Below, piece by piece: positions 7,701 through 16,800 of a stretch of DNA of 50,638 nucleotides. The stretch lies in assembly GCA_017540825.1 (NCBI GenBank), contig JAFYAH010000002.1:1-50638 (forward strand), given 5' to 3'. This stretch comes from Candidatus Methanomethylophilaceae archaeon. Its GTDB lineage: Archaea > Thermoplasmatota > Thermoplasmata > Methanomassiliicoccales > Methanomethylophilaceae. The position numbers were made by a program, and so were the translations under genes. Every line of letters begins with the position of its first letter. The stretch's first letter is position 1. A model generated the notes under the pieces. It searched no databases. It saw only the letters and a list, made by a program, of their open reading frames with translations, and was not told where the DNA came from.

Positions 7701-8429
7701 CGAGGCTCGCCCGAAATACGGAGGGTCGGCTTCCGCCGAAGGCTCCTCGTCCTGAACGGCGTCGTCCTCGCGCAGGCTGGACGCATCTATGTCGACTCCG
7801 AGTATGCCGGACAGCGCTTCCACTATGGATCTGGCTCCCAGAGGGTCGTCGAACAGCCCTCCGGTCTCCGCTATCATGCACAGCCCGTCAACCTCGTACG
7901 CTTCGCAGAGGGCCATGAGCGTTCCCGGCATGCCTGCGATGCCCTGATCCGGGGTCCCTGGGACGAACTCTATCCCATGAGCCTCGAAGCGCTTTTTCAT
8001 GCGGGGGTCGGTGACGGCTCCCAGCAGCCTCGCCGGCGCTTCTTGGTCGTCCATATAGCAGCCCCCCAGCGCTATCGTCAGCGAGGGGTCATGCTTCAGC
8101 GCCTCGCGGAACGCCTCTCTGGCGAGGCTAGCCTGTCCCTGAAGGCTGGTGGCCTGGCAGTCTCCCCGGAGTATCATCACGTCGCGGCTCTCCAAGCGGG
8201 CGGCCCAGAGGCCGTAGGACGGGACGGCCACGGAGCAGTCGTCGTCTACACGGGCTGTCGGCGGAAGGTCGTCGGAATAGAAGCGGACCAGGCGCACGGC
8301 ATGGAGCTGCTCGATGAGGAGGTCGGCGGCGATCCTGCCGACGCTGCCTATCCCGGAAACCCCGGCTATAAAAATAGGCTTATAAAGTTCGATATCGGCG
8401 TCGCGCCTTGCGAAGCTTGCCATTCTCAC
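7617..8429 (-). CDS. PAC2-family protein (proteasome assembly chaperone-like)
   Basis: Archaeal members of the PAC2 family are ATP-independent chaperones linked to proteasome assembly. The sequence shows the family pattern: IFIAGVSGIGSVGRIAADLL near the start, VMILRGDCQATS in the middle, and GMPGTLMALCEAYEVDGLCMIAETGG later. Homology ends at about 7700 (residue 243); the last 27 or so codons are antisense to the nitroreductase end and are probably not ancestral. It overlaps nop10 and follows aIF2 alpha in the same direction, a gene order widespread in Archaea. The start may be GTG 8429 or ATG 8423; a GAGGAG site suits either. Stop TGA. Confidence 0.85.
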   Translation of the reverse strand: MRMASFARRDADIELYKPIFIAGVSGIGSVGRIAADLLIEQLHAVRLVRFYSDDLPPTARVDDDCSVAVPSYGLWAARLESRDVMILRGDCQATSLQGQASLAREAFREALKHDPSLTIALGGCYMDDQEAPARLLGAVTDPRMKKRFEAHGIEFVPGTPDQGIAGMPGTLMALCEAYEVDGLCMIAETGGLFDDPLGARSIVEALSGILGVDIDASSLREDDAVQDEEPSAEADPPYFGRASLPREAALPCSALEMVFHYPPVDLGQLS

Positions 8430-8589
8430 CGTACTCCTCGGCGATGGCTCTTCTGCGGTACTCCCCCATCCTGTCCTCCGGAGAATATCTTGGAGGGACG
8501 GGGCAGGAGGTCAGGGAGCCGCAGGCTGGGCAGGAATGCCGCAGCGTGTATCTGCCGCATCCGTCGCATCTGCGGATCTCCGACCTCAT
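8380..8589 (-). CDS. nop10: H/ACA RNA-protein complex protein Nop10
   Basis: Small zinc-ribbon protein of the archaeal H/ACA particle that guides pseudouridylation of rRNA, together with Cbf5, Gar1 and L7Ae. The 69 residues contain CDGCGRYTLRHSCPACG, a four-Cys zinc site, then PVPPRYSPEDRMGEYRR, the linear segment that binds Cbf5. It follows aIF2 alpha by one base and overlaps the PAC2 gene by 50 bases, so the genes are probably one transcript. Stop TAA. Confidence 0.95.
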   Translation of the reverse strand: MRSEIRRCDGCGRYTLRHSCPACGSLTSCPVPPRYSPEDRMGEYRRRAIAEEYGENGKLRKARRRYRTL

Positions 8590-8590
8590 G

Positions 8591-9373
8591 TCACTTGCTC
8601 TCGCGCTTGAGGACAGCCGTCCCGCCGCTGGAGGTCAGCTCCTTGATGGCGCGGTCGGAGACCCTCTTCATGGCCTCCTCGGCTTCCTTGTATTCGCTCG
8701 CGGTGACCAGGATCCTGTACTTGGGGCATCCGACGCAGGTGATCTCCACGTCGTCGTCGCCTGCGGCCTCCATCCCGGCGAGGAGCGCGTTCTTGATGAG
8801 CTCCATCCCGTTGGGGGCGGGAGAGGTCATCTCAAGTATGGCGTCTATCTGCACGATGGGGGGCGCGACGTTCTCTTTGGCGACCTCCATGAACTTGTCG
8901 TTCCACTCTCCGGGGAACTCCTCGAGGAAGTCGTCAGGGTACGAGACCGCGGATTCGAAGGCGCTGTACAGGGTCTCGTACTCCTCCAGCAGCTCGTTGC
9001 CGAACACGTCGTAGGCGTCGTCCACGGATATGGACATCCTCTCCGCGACGATCTCCATGAGCTTCTCGGCCTTCTTCTCGTTCTTCCACTGCTGGATCTT
9101 CTCTCTCTTCTGGTGCTCGTTGACGGACTTCAGGGAGAGGTCTATGTGTCCCTTGTCCGTGTCGACGCCCAGGACCTTGCAGACGATCTTCTGGCCTTCT
9201 CTGATATAGTCCTTGATGTACTTTACCCAGCCCGTAGCGACGTCCCTGACGTGGATGAACCCTTCCCTGTCGTCGTACTCGTCGAGCGTGACGAAGGCGC
9301 CGAAGTTCTTTACCGTCTTGACGGTGCACACGACGAGCTCGCCGTTCTCGGGAAAGCCTCTGACCCTGGACAT
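8591..9373 (-). CDS. translation initiation factor aIF2, alpha subunit
   Basis: Alpha subunit of the heterotrimer that carries initiator Met-tRNA to the small ribosomal subunit. The N-terminal S1/OB domain (ELVVCTVKTVKNFGAFVTLD, then REGFIHVRDVATGWVKYI) is followed by a helical domain and a C-terminal alpha-beta domain (ITCVGCPKYRILVTASEYKE) that contacts the gamma subunit. The open frame reaches 9514, but the true start is ATG 9373, which overlaps the S27e stop codon by one base. The length of 260 residues is normal. It lies in a ribosomal L44e-S27e-aIF2 alpha-Nop10-PAC2 operon; the gamma subunit is at 48798-50036. Confidence 0.96.
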   Translation of the reverse strand: MSRVRGFPENGELVVCTVKTVKNFGAFVTLDEYDDREGFIHVRDVATGWVKYIKDYIREGQKIVCKVLGVDTDKGHIDLSLKSVNEHQKREKIQQWKNEKKAEKLMEIVAERMSISVDDAYDVFGNELLEEYETLYSAFESAVSYPDDFLEEFPGEWNDKFMEVAKENVAPPIVQIDAILEMTSPAPNGMELIKNALLAGMEAAGDDDVEITCVGCPKYRILVTASEYKEAEEAMKRVSDRAIKELTSSGGTAVLKRESK

Positions 9374-9540
9374 CAGCCGACTACCTCGAGCACTTCGCCC
9401 TTGATCTCTCCGACGCCGCCCTTGGGGACTATGAGAGTGGAGCCGCACACGTTGCATGTGACCTTGGTGGCGGCCTTCCTGAAAGCGATCTGCTCGTTCG
9501 CACAGTCGGGGCACTTGATCTTTATGAAATCTCCAGTCAT
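9373..9540 (-). CDS. rps27e: ribosomal protein S27e
   Basis: A 55-residue zinc-ribbon protein of the small ribosomal subunit. It has the two zinc knuckles CPDC (residues 10-13) and CNVC (29-32) followed by GSTLIVPKGG, as in archaeal S27e. ATG is at 9540 and TGA at 9373-9375 overlaps the start of aIF2 alpha. It lies 4 bases after the L44e stop, so the genes are translationally close. Confidence 0.95.
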   Translation of the reverse strand: MTGDFIKIKCPDCANEQIAFRKAATKVTCNVCGSTLIVPKGGVGEIKGEVLEVVG

Positions 9541-9544
9541 GAGA

Positions 9545-9823
9545 TCACTCCGTCAGTTCGAACTTCTTCGCGCGGATGCAGGGGGATATGTTGGCCTTCT
9601 TGCAGGTGGAGCACCTGTACCTGAGGTTGATCCTCTTGGTGGGCTTCTCCCTCCCTTCCGGCTTAGGCCTCGGGAAACCTCCGTAACCGGCGGTGACCCT
9701 CCTGAATCTCCTCTGACCCCACTTGAGCTCGCTGGCCTTCTTCTTCTTGACCCTCTCGACCTCCTGGCTGGTGTGGGCGTTGCAGTAAGGACAGTATCTT
9801 TTTATCGTTCTGGGCATCTTCAT
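9545..9823 (-). CDS. rpl44e: ribosomal protein L44e
   Basis: Large-subunit zinc-binding ribosomal protein. Visible are the MKMPRTIKRYCPYCN start, the basic GQRRFRRVTAGYGGFPRPKPE segment, and the second zinc half YRCSTCKKA. About 92 residues, normal for the family. ATG 9823 is preceded by GAGGTGA; ATG 9817 is possible. It is the first gene of the operon. Confidence 0.95.
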   Translation of the reverse strand: MKMPRTIKRYCPYCNAHTSQEVERVKKKKASELKWGQRRFRRVTAGYGGFPRPKPEGREKPTKRINLRYRCSTCKKANISPCIRAKKFELTE

Positions 9824-9867
9824 GATGTTCACCTCAACGAATGAATCGGAACGTGCTAATACTGAGG

Positions 9868-9877
9868 TTATATAAAA
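9868..9877 (-). promoter_or_regulatory. TATA box of the L44e operon
   Basis: On the minus strand TTTTATATAA lies about 45-55 bases before the L44e start, so the transcript should have a leader of about 20 bases, long enough for the GAGGTGA ribosome site. Confidence 0.6.
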
Positions 9878-9912
9878 AAGGCGCTGTTTGGCTTATTATA
9901 GCCGAAAACCGG

Positions 9913-10659
9913 TCAGAGCAGCCTGATCTCCTTGCCTCCGAGCCTCTCGTTGACTGCTTCGGCCATGGCGTGTATGCTGCCGTTCCCGTCGCAGACGAGG
10001 ACCTCGTAGGCGGTGTTGAGGAACAGCCCGTTCTCGATCACGCCGGGTATGTTGTTGATCGCCATCTCCAGGTAGAACGGGCGGTCTATGCCGTCGAACC
10101 TGCAGTCGTAGACCAGGTTGCCGCTGTCGGTGACGAACGGCTTGCCGTCCTTCGTCCTGAGGACGGGCTCGCATCCGAGCTTCTTGAGGGCGTGGCCGGT
10201 GTGCTCGTGGCCGAACGGGAGGACTTCGACCGGGAGCGGGGACTTCGTCCCGAGCTTGTCGACGATCTTGCCGTCCCCCACGATTATGACCTCCTTCACG
10301 GTGGCGGCCGCGACGATCTTCTCCCTCAGCAGGGCGCCTCCGAGGCCCTTGATGATCTGCATCTCCGGGTCCACCTCGTCCGCGCCGTCGATGGTGACGT
10401 CTATGCTGCCGACCTGGTCCAGGTCCAGGACCTCCATCCCGCAGGACGCCGCGAGGGCCTCGCTCTGAACCGACGTCGCCACGCAGGTCAGGTCGTACCC
10501 TCCGGAAACCAGCTCCCCCATCTTCCTGATGGCGAACTCCGCGGTAGACCCAGTCCCGAGGCCGACAGTCATGCCGTCCTTCACGAACCTGTCCACTGCT
10601 TCCTCCGCTACGACCCTCTTGATGTCGTCTGGGCTGAGAGCTGGACCTTCCGGTTTCAT
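9913..10659 (-). CDS. rpiA: ribose-5-phosphate isomerase A
   Basis: Interconverts ribose 5-phosphate and ribulose 5-phosphate, supplying ribose for nucleotides. Visible motifs: VGLGTGSTAEFAIRKM (phosphate loop), TIDGADEVDP (catalytic Asp region), KGLGGALLREKIVA and a GDGKIVDKLG segment. The 248 residues are slightly longer than the typical 220-230. ATG 10659 lies downstream of a TTTTTTATGG box at about 10693. It is divergent from the diphthamide gene. Stop TGA. Confidence 0.96.
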   Translation of the reverse strand: MKPEGPALSPDDIKRVVAEEAVDRFVKDGMTVGLGTGSTAEFAIRKMGELVSGGYDLTCVATSVQSEALAASCGMEVLDLDQVGSIDVTIDGADEVDPEMQIIKGLGGALLREKIVAAATVKEVIIVGDGKIVDKLGTKSPLPVEVLPFGHEHTGHALKKLGCEPVLRTKDGKPFVTDSGNLVYDCRFDGIDRPFYLEMAINNIPGVIENGLFLNTAYEVLVCDGNGSIHAMAEAVNERLGGKEIRLL

Positions 10660-10730
10660 GGTATCCTACGCTTTACTGCATAAGCAACTCCATAAAAAAC
10701 TTGGCGCATGGTTTAAGCAGGTTATTAGAA

Positions 10731-11438
10731 ATGAATGGACGATTACCTGGCATGAAGCTGGCATCCTTGTATTCCGGCGGGAAGGATTCGATGTTCTCGC
10801 TGTATCTGGCCGAGCAGATGGGGCACGAGGTCCCGTGCCTGGTCAGCGTCATGCCGCAGGACGAGGCGTCCTGGATCTTCCACACCCCCAACCTGGGGAC
10901 GATACCCCTCATGGCGGAGTCCATGGGGAAGAGGCTGGTCACCGCTCCGAGCTCCGGCACCGAGGAGGGGGACATGGACGGCCTCCGTCGCGCGCTGGAA
11001 GGCCTTGACGTCGACGGCGTCGTGGTCGGCGCGATATGGTCCGACTACCAGTGGGACAGGATGAACCTGGTCTGCGGCGACCTGGGGCTGAAGGTCGTAG
11101 CCCCCCTGTGGAGGAAGGACCAGGACCTGCTGATGGACGAGCTGCTGGCGTCCGGGATCCGCGCCATCATAGTGGGGTGCTACGCCGAGGGCCTCGGGGA
11201 GGAGTGGCTGGGGCGCGAGATAGACGCAGGCGCCGTCGAGGATCTGAAGAGGGTCCGCGCGAAGACGGGGATAAGCATAATGGGGGAGGGAGGGGAGTAC
11301 GAGTCGATGACCCTGGACTCCCCGCTCCATTCCGCCCCTCTGAGGGTGGACTCGTCCGAGAGGGACTGGTCCCGCACAGGGGGGACCCTGAGGGTAAGGT
11401 CCGCCTCCCTCGGCTCGAGGAGAGGGCCTTCGGCCTGA
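10731..11438 (+). CDS. diphthine--ammonia ligase
   Basis: ATP-dependent amidation of diphthine to diphthamide on elongation factor 2. The ATP-pyrophosphatase loop [13 protein letters not shown] near the start is diagnostic; later [26 protein letters not shown] and [20 protein letters not shown] match the Dph6/MJ0570 family. The start may be ATG 10731 or ATG 10752; family members often begin at the equivalent of the latter ([13 protein letters not shown]). A GTTTAAG box near 10710 fits a short or absent leader. Its end abuts the convergent copper ATPase gene, whose frame runs on through the antisense of this gene. Confidence 0.9.
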   Translation: MNGRLPGMKLASLYSGGKDSMFSLYLAEQMGHEVPCLVSVMPQDEASWIFHTPNLGTIPLMAESMGKRLVTAPSSGTEEGDMDGLRRALEGLDVDGVVVGAIWSDYQWDRMNLVCGDLGLKVVAPLWRKDQDLLMDELLASGIRAIIVGCYAEGLGEEWLGREIDAGAVEDLKRVRAKTGISIMGEGGEYESMTLDSPLHSAPLRVDSSERDWSRTGGTLRVRSASLGSRRGPSA

Positions 11439-13623
11439 ACCTGCGGAGGCGGAGGGTGTTCGTCACCACCGATATGGAGGAGAGGGACATCGCGGCGGCG
11501 GCCAGCATCGGCATCTGGTCGACGAGTCCGTCGTATCCCAGCAGGACCGGGAGCCCGGCGGCTATGGGTATGCAGACCGCGTTGTACCCGAAGGCGAACG
11601 CCAGGTTCTGCTTCACGACCTTCATCACCGCCTTCCCGGTCTCCAGCGCGGCCGGGACGCTGCGAAGGTCGCTGTTCATCAGGACTATGTCCGCGGACTC
11701 GATGGCGACGTCGGTCCCGGCTCCCACAGCCATCCCGACGTCCGCCTGGGACAGCGCAGGGGCGTCGTTTATCCCGTCCCCGATCATCGCCACGTAGCTC
11801 TGGGCGACCTGCATCTGCTTGATCAGATTGAGCTTGTCCCCAGGCTTCATCCCGTGGCGGACCTCGTCTATTCCGAGCTCGGAAGCGATGGCCTCGGCGG
11901 CGGCCTCTCCGTCCCCGGTGGCCATGATGACCTTCACTCCGTCCTCCTTGAGGAAGCGGATGGCCTCGGCGCTCTCCGGCCTCACCGGGTCCGATATCAG
12001 CACGGAGCCGGCGAACCTCCCGTCCACCGACGCCATGACGCAGGTCATCCCGGGCTTCTCCTCGTGCCCGGCGGGGATGTCAGTCCCGCGGTCCTTCATG
12101 AGGCCAGAGTTCCCTACCACTACCTTCCTTCCGCCGCAGACGCACTCGATCCCGTTGCCGGAAATGCTGCCGAACTCCTCGTGAGGGGGGATCTCGACGC
12201 CCTTACCGGCTGCGTAGGCGTATATGGCCTTGCCGAGGGGATGCTCGGAATCCGACTCGGCCGAGGCCATGAGGCCCAGCAGGACGCCCTCGTCCATCTC
12301 GGCCCTCACCTGGCTGACCGACGGCGAGCCCATGGTGCAGGTCCCCGTCTTGTCCAGGACGATGGCGTCCGCCTTGGACGAAGACTCCACCGCCGTGGCG
12401 GTCTTGAACAGTATGCCGTATTCCGAGCCCTTCCATGTCCCGACCACCATGGCCAGGGGGGTAGCCAGGCCGAGCGCGCAGGGGCAGGAGATGACCAGGA
12501 CGGATATCGCTATGTTCAGGGAGAACTGCAGGTCCTTCCCGGCCAGCATCCAGCCGGCGAAGCTCAGGACGGCTATACCGATGACCGCGGGGACGAACAC
12601 GGCGGCGACCCTGTCGGCCATGCTGGCCACCGGTGCCTTGGTGCTGCGGGCCATCTCCATCATGCGGGCGATCTGGAAGAGCACGGTGTCCTCGCCCGTC
12701 TTCTCCGCCCTCACCTGTAGGCTTCCTCCGCCGTTCACGGTGGCCCCGTACACGAGGTCGCCCTCCTTCTTGTCCACGGGCATGCTCTCGCCGGTGAGCA
12801 TCGACTCGTTCACAGTCGAGCTCCCGGACACCACCGTCCCGTCGGTGGGGATGCGCTCCCCCGGGCGGACCAGCATGACGTCCCCGGGGACCAGCTCCGA
12901 AGACCTCACCCTGACCTCTACGCCGTCCCTGATGACGCTGGCCTCCGCCGGGGCGGTGTCCAGGAGCTTCCTGACGGAGTCGTCCGTCCTGAACCTGGAG
13001 CGGGCCTCCACGTACTTGCCGACGCTCACCAGGGCGATGATCATGGCCGCGGAGTCGAAGCAGACCATGTGCGCGGCGTGCATGTCGCCGGTGTACACCA
13101 GGTAGGTGTTGCACGTCCCCAGGATAACCGAGGCCGTGGACCCCAGCGCTATCAGGGAGTCCATAGTGGGGTGCCCGGAGAAGAGCGCCGGGAAACCCTT
13201 GATGAAGAACCGCCTGCCGGCTATCAGCACGGGGATGCACAGCAGGCCCTGGATCGCGGAGTAGGGGAACGGGTCCAGGAAGCGGTCGAACAGGCCGAGC
13301 ATGGGCCCCATGGCCATCATGCTGAGCGGGATCGCGAACACGACGGCGACGACAAGGTCCCTCAGCTGGGCCTTGAGCGCCTTCATGCCTTCCGCTGCGG
13401 CCTCCTCGCGGTCGTCGCTCACCACCGCGTACCCTGCGGCAGTGACCGCCCTGGCGATCGCCGCCTCGGTCTCGGCGGTCCCGTCGTAGGTCACGGCCGC
13501 GGTGCAGCTGCCGATGTTGGCCTCCGCCGATTCCACGCCCTTCACGGACTTTATGGCGCTCTCCACCCTCCCCACGCACGCGGCGCAGGTCATGCCCCCG
13601 ATGCGGAACACGCGGGTCTTCAT
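11167..13623 (-). CDS. copA: copper-exporting P1B-type ATPase with antisense-coded tail
   Basis: Pumps monovalent copper out of the cell using ATP. In order: an N-terminal metal-binding domain ([16 protein letters not shown]), transmembrane helices, the actuator TGES, the CPC ion site ([13 protein letters not shown], near residue 381), the phosphorylation motif DKTGT (near 424), SEHPLGKAI in the nucleotide domain, and [10 protein letters not shown] (near 616). ATG 13623 overlaps the stop of the small metal-binding protein gene upstream, so the two are coupled. Homology ends near 11430, about where the diphthamide gene ends on the other strand, yet the frame continues for about 88 more codons with an Arg/Ser/Pro-rich tail. 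That tail probably has no function. Confidence 0.93.
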   Translation of the reverse strand: MKTRVFRIGGMTCAACVGRVESAIKSVKGVESAEANIGSCTAAVTYDGTAETEAAIARAVTAAGYAVVSDDREEAAAEGMKALKAQLRDLVVAVVFAIPLSMMAMGPMLGLFDRFLDPFPYSAIQGLLCIPVLIAGRRFFIKGFPALFSGHPTMDSLIALGSTASVILGTCNTYLVYTGDMHAAHMVCFDSAAMIIALVSVGKYVEARSRFRTDDSVRKLLDTAPAEASVIRDGVEVRVRSSELVPGDVMLVRPGERIPTDGTVVSGSSTVNESMLTGESMPVDKKEGDLVYGATVNGGGSLQVRAEKTGEDTVLFQIARMMEMARSTKAPVASMADRVAAVFVPAVIGIAVLSFAGWMLAGKDLQFSLNIAISVLVISCPCALGLATPLAMVVGTWKGSEYGILFKTATAVESSSKADAIVLDKTGTCTMGSPSVSQVRAEMDEGVLLGLMASAESDSEHPLGKAIYAYAAGKGVEIPPHEEFGSISGNGIECVCGGRKVVVGNSGLMKDRGTDIPAGHEEKPGMTCVMASVDGRFAGSVLISDPVRPESAEAIRFLKEDGVKVIMATGDGEAAAEAIASELGIDEVRHGMKPGDKLNLIKQMQVAQSYVAMIGDGINDAPALSQADVGMAVGAGTDVAIESADIVLMNSDLRSVPAALETGKAVMKVVKQNLAFAFGYNAVCIPIAAGLPVLLGYDGLVDQMPMLAAAAMSLSSISVVTNTLRLRRFRPKALSSSRGRRTLPSGSPLCGTSPSRTSPPSEGRNGAGSPGSSTRTPLPPPLCLSPSSRGPSSDPRRRLRLSRAPATPPRGPRRSTPL

Positions 13624-13841
13624 GAGAACAGTCCTTTCTTGACGGAAGCCCGGAACCCTATGTCCACGACGGCCCCTATGAGCTTCTCGTCGGGAACCCC
13701 GTCGTGCATGACGGTGGCGGTCCCTTTCTTGAGGTCCACGGCCGCGGATCCCACCCCTTCCGTCTCCTCCAGCGCCTTCTTGACGTTCGAGACGCATCCT
13801 TCGCACATCATGCCTTCTATCTTGAGCACGGTCTTAGCCAT
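13620..13841 (-). CDS. heavy-metal-associated domain protein, probable copper chaperone
   Basis: A 73-residue single HMA domain with the metal site [11 protein letters not shown] and a ferredoxin-like pattern of strands and helices. It probably delivers copper to the ATPase encoded next, with which its stop codon overlaps (ATGA). A TATA-like AGTATAATTAA lies about 27-35 bases upstream of the ATG, giving a leaderless or nearly leaderless transcript, and a palindrome lies between the two. Stop TGA. Confidence 0.9.
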   Translation of the reverse strand: MAKTVLKIEGMMCEGCVSNVKKALEETEGVGSAAVDLKKGTATVMHDGVPDEKLIGAVVDIGFRASVKKGLFS

Positions 13842-13856
13842 ATGGATGTCATGTCC

Positions 13857-13876
13857 TAACGACGTTAATTATACTT
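13857..13876 (-). promoter_or_regulatory. promoter and palindromic operator of the copper genes
   Basis: TAACG at 13857-13861 and CGTTA at 13863-13867 form a palindrome around one base, placed directly downstream of the TATA-like stretch at 13868-13876. A repressor bound there would cover the transcription start of the copper chaperone/ATPase operon. A copper-responsive regulator is a guess. Confidence 0.45.
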
Positions 13877-13878
13877 TC

Positions 13879-16800
13879 TTACAGAGGGAGTCGGCGCCGC
13901 GGGGACCTGGCTATCTCCTCCAGCCTCCTGGCCTCCCCGTCAGGGTCCCTCCAGACCAGAGGGGTCCACAGGCGGGCCACGTCCCATCCCCTCGCCCTCA
14001 GGAACATGCGCCGGAGGCAGTCCCTGGACCTGGGGCCCTCCCCGGTGCCGTACGCGGAAGAGTCCAGCTCTATCCCCAGCGGGCGGCGTCCCTCGCATCT
14101 CACGGCGAGGTCGATCCCGCACCCGTCCGCCCCCAGGCCGCTGTCCACGTCCAGCCCGGCGGCCCTCAGCCTCTCCTCGATCATGCGGACGGCGGCGGCC
14201 TTCCTCCTTCCTTCGGAGCCTTTCGGCCCGAGCGAGGACAGGACTGCCTCGGCCTCCTCCCTGTTCCCGGAGCTGACCGCGTCCGCGTACATCATGAACC
14301 TCTTGAACGCCTCCGGCCCGCCCTCCGCGCGTATGTCGGACGGGTCGAAGGACCTCACAACTATCATCCTGGCCCGGGCGCGGGTGACGGCGACGTTGAG
14401 GCGGTTCTCCCCTCCGCGAGCCCCCAGCCATCCGAACCTCTGCATGAACCTCCCCTCGTGGTTCCTGCCGTACCCCGCGGAGAAGATTATCACGTCCCTC
14501 TCGTCGCCCTGGACGCTCTCCACGTTCTTCACGAACAGCCCGACGTCCTCCCCGTTCTCCGTCCGGCGCATCTCCTCCGCTACCATCCTCCCGAACTCCG
14601 GGTCCGAGGAGCACTCCTCGTCCAGCAGGTCGCTGACCAGGTCCCTCTGGGCGGAGTTTATGGTGATCACCCCTATGGTCTCCTTCCCCTCGCGCTCGGA
14701 GAGGGCCTTCCTCAGCAGCCTCACGACCTCCTCCGCCTCCCTCTCGTTGCGCCTGTCCTCCCAGACCCCGTCGACGACGTGGACCTCTATGGGAGGGGAG
14801 GCGGGGACGTCGGCGTCCGGGGCTATGCGGAGCCTCCCTCCGTAGAACGCGCGGTCCGAGAAAGCTATCAGCGCCCCGTAGCGGGAGCGGTAGTGGTGGT
14901 CGAGCAGGAACGTCCCGAACCTGGAGCAGGCCATGTCCAGGAGGCTCTCCGCCCCGTCGGGGTCCGCCCCGAACCTCCCCGTCCCTAAGCTGGACGGGCG
15001 CAGCTGCATCGGGTCGCCCGCCACGGCCACCCTCTTGGCGCGGAACAGCGACGGGACCCCCTTCTCCACATACATCTGGGAGGCCTCGTCGAACACCAGC
15101 AGGTCGAACAGCCCCATCTCCAGGGGGAGGACCTCCGACACCGCCTCGGGCGTCATCAGCCATACGCGGATCCCGCTGAGGAGCTCGTATCCGAAGCGCC
15201 CCACGAACCTGCCTACGCCCCATCTCCTCCTGGATCCAGCTATCCTCGATATGTCCCCGAAGCGCCTCGAGCCCTTGATGGCGGAGAGGCTGTCGAACAG
15301 GACGCCCTCGGCCTCCATCCTCGCCAGGCGGCGCTTCTCGGCCATCAGCGACTCGGCCTCCTTCGCGGAACCGTCGAAGGACAGTAGCTCCGAAGGGTCG
15401 AAGGACTCGTCGAAGCGCGCTATCTGGGCGGCCTCCACGACCTCGAACATCCTCCTCTCGCTCTCCTGCAGCGGTAGCCCCGTCGCGGAGGACAGCTCGA
15501 GGACCCCGTTCCCGTAGGACTTCCACGGCCATGCAAGGTCCCCGAACGCCGCCGAGCCCGCGGAGTACGCGCGGTAGCTGTCCAGCGCGGCGATCGCCTT
15601 CTCGGGGGACCTCAGCACGGCCTCGGATATGTCGCGGTTGTACCTCGTGAAGTATTTGCCTATCACCGAGGCGGCGGCGTTCTCCGCCCTAGCCCTCTCG
15701 GAAGCCCTCCTGAGGGCCTTGTCGGAGCCCTCGCCGGGGTCCGATAGGGAGGCTATGTCCTCGGCCATCTGCGATATCTCCTCTCTGGAGAGGCCCTCCT
15801 TCATCCCCAGGAGGATGGGATGCTCCCTGGCGGCCTCCTTGTACCTCCTGTACAGCTCCAGCCTCGCCGGGTCGGAGAAGAACCTGTGCATCTCCCAGGC
15901 CTCGGAGAACTCCATCGATCCCGTTTTCGACGGGACGTTCTCCCGCACGACAGGGTCGAAGCCCCTCCCGGCCTCGCGGCGCTCGACGTCGTCCGCGTAC
16001 ATCCTCGCCGGCTCCATCCCGGACGCCTGCCTCCTGTAAAGCTTCTGGCAGATGGAGTCCAGCCTGCCCAGGGCCTCCTCCACGGCGGAGCTGACCTCCT
16101 CGAGCCCGGTCGAAGTCTCCGGGCGGCCCAGGGACAGCATGCGGACGAGCTGCCCGTAGAAGGCGTCCTTGTCGCTGGCGTCGTCCACCATCATGCAGTA
16201 CTTCGACAGGGGCCCCAGGCGGGAGTATACCACGTCCAGCGCGGTCTTCTTCTCCGACACCAGCAGCACGCTCCTCCCTCTCATGGCGGAGGATGCGACC
16301 GCCTCCGCGATGACCTGCGACTTCCCGGTCCCCGGAGGGCCGTGTATCACCAGCCCGCCGCTCTCTTCCAGCATGGCCACGATCCTCTCCTGCGCGGAGT
16401 CCAGCGGCCTGGTGAACGCGACGTCGCTCTCGCGGATCTCCGGAGGGGCGGCCTCCTCGGCGGGGCGGGGGCGCGACACGAAGCGGTCCAGCACCCCGCT
16501 GACGGCGTTGCCGGCCATAATCGACGCGAAGTCCTTCTGCACGGAGCCGGAGTACAGGGGGAACCTTCCCAGGACGGCGTAGGGGAGGACGGCCAGCTCT
16601 CCATCGGCGCATGGGCGCATCCTCTCCGGGTCCCCTTCCCTGAACGGGACCGGCCGCTCCAAGGACCAGCTCATCTCCATGCCGGCGCATCTATAGAATT
16701 CGAGCATGCGCTCCGCGAAGCCCTCCTCGGAGGCGTCCTCAACGGTGCAATCCGGCAGGGGGCCGTCGACGGACGACGCCTTCATGTTGGCCAGTACCAG

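Noticed and set aside
8408-9844. Long plus-strand frame of 478 codons
   Set aside because: It is the antisense of nop10, aIF2 alpha, S27e and L44e, which are all certain genes; its protein has no recognisable motif and reflects GC-rich third positions.
12203-13579. Minus-strand frame of 458 codons inside the copper ATPase
   Set aside because: Out-of-frame shadow of the ATPase on the same strand; Arg/Gly/His-rich with no domain.
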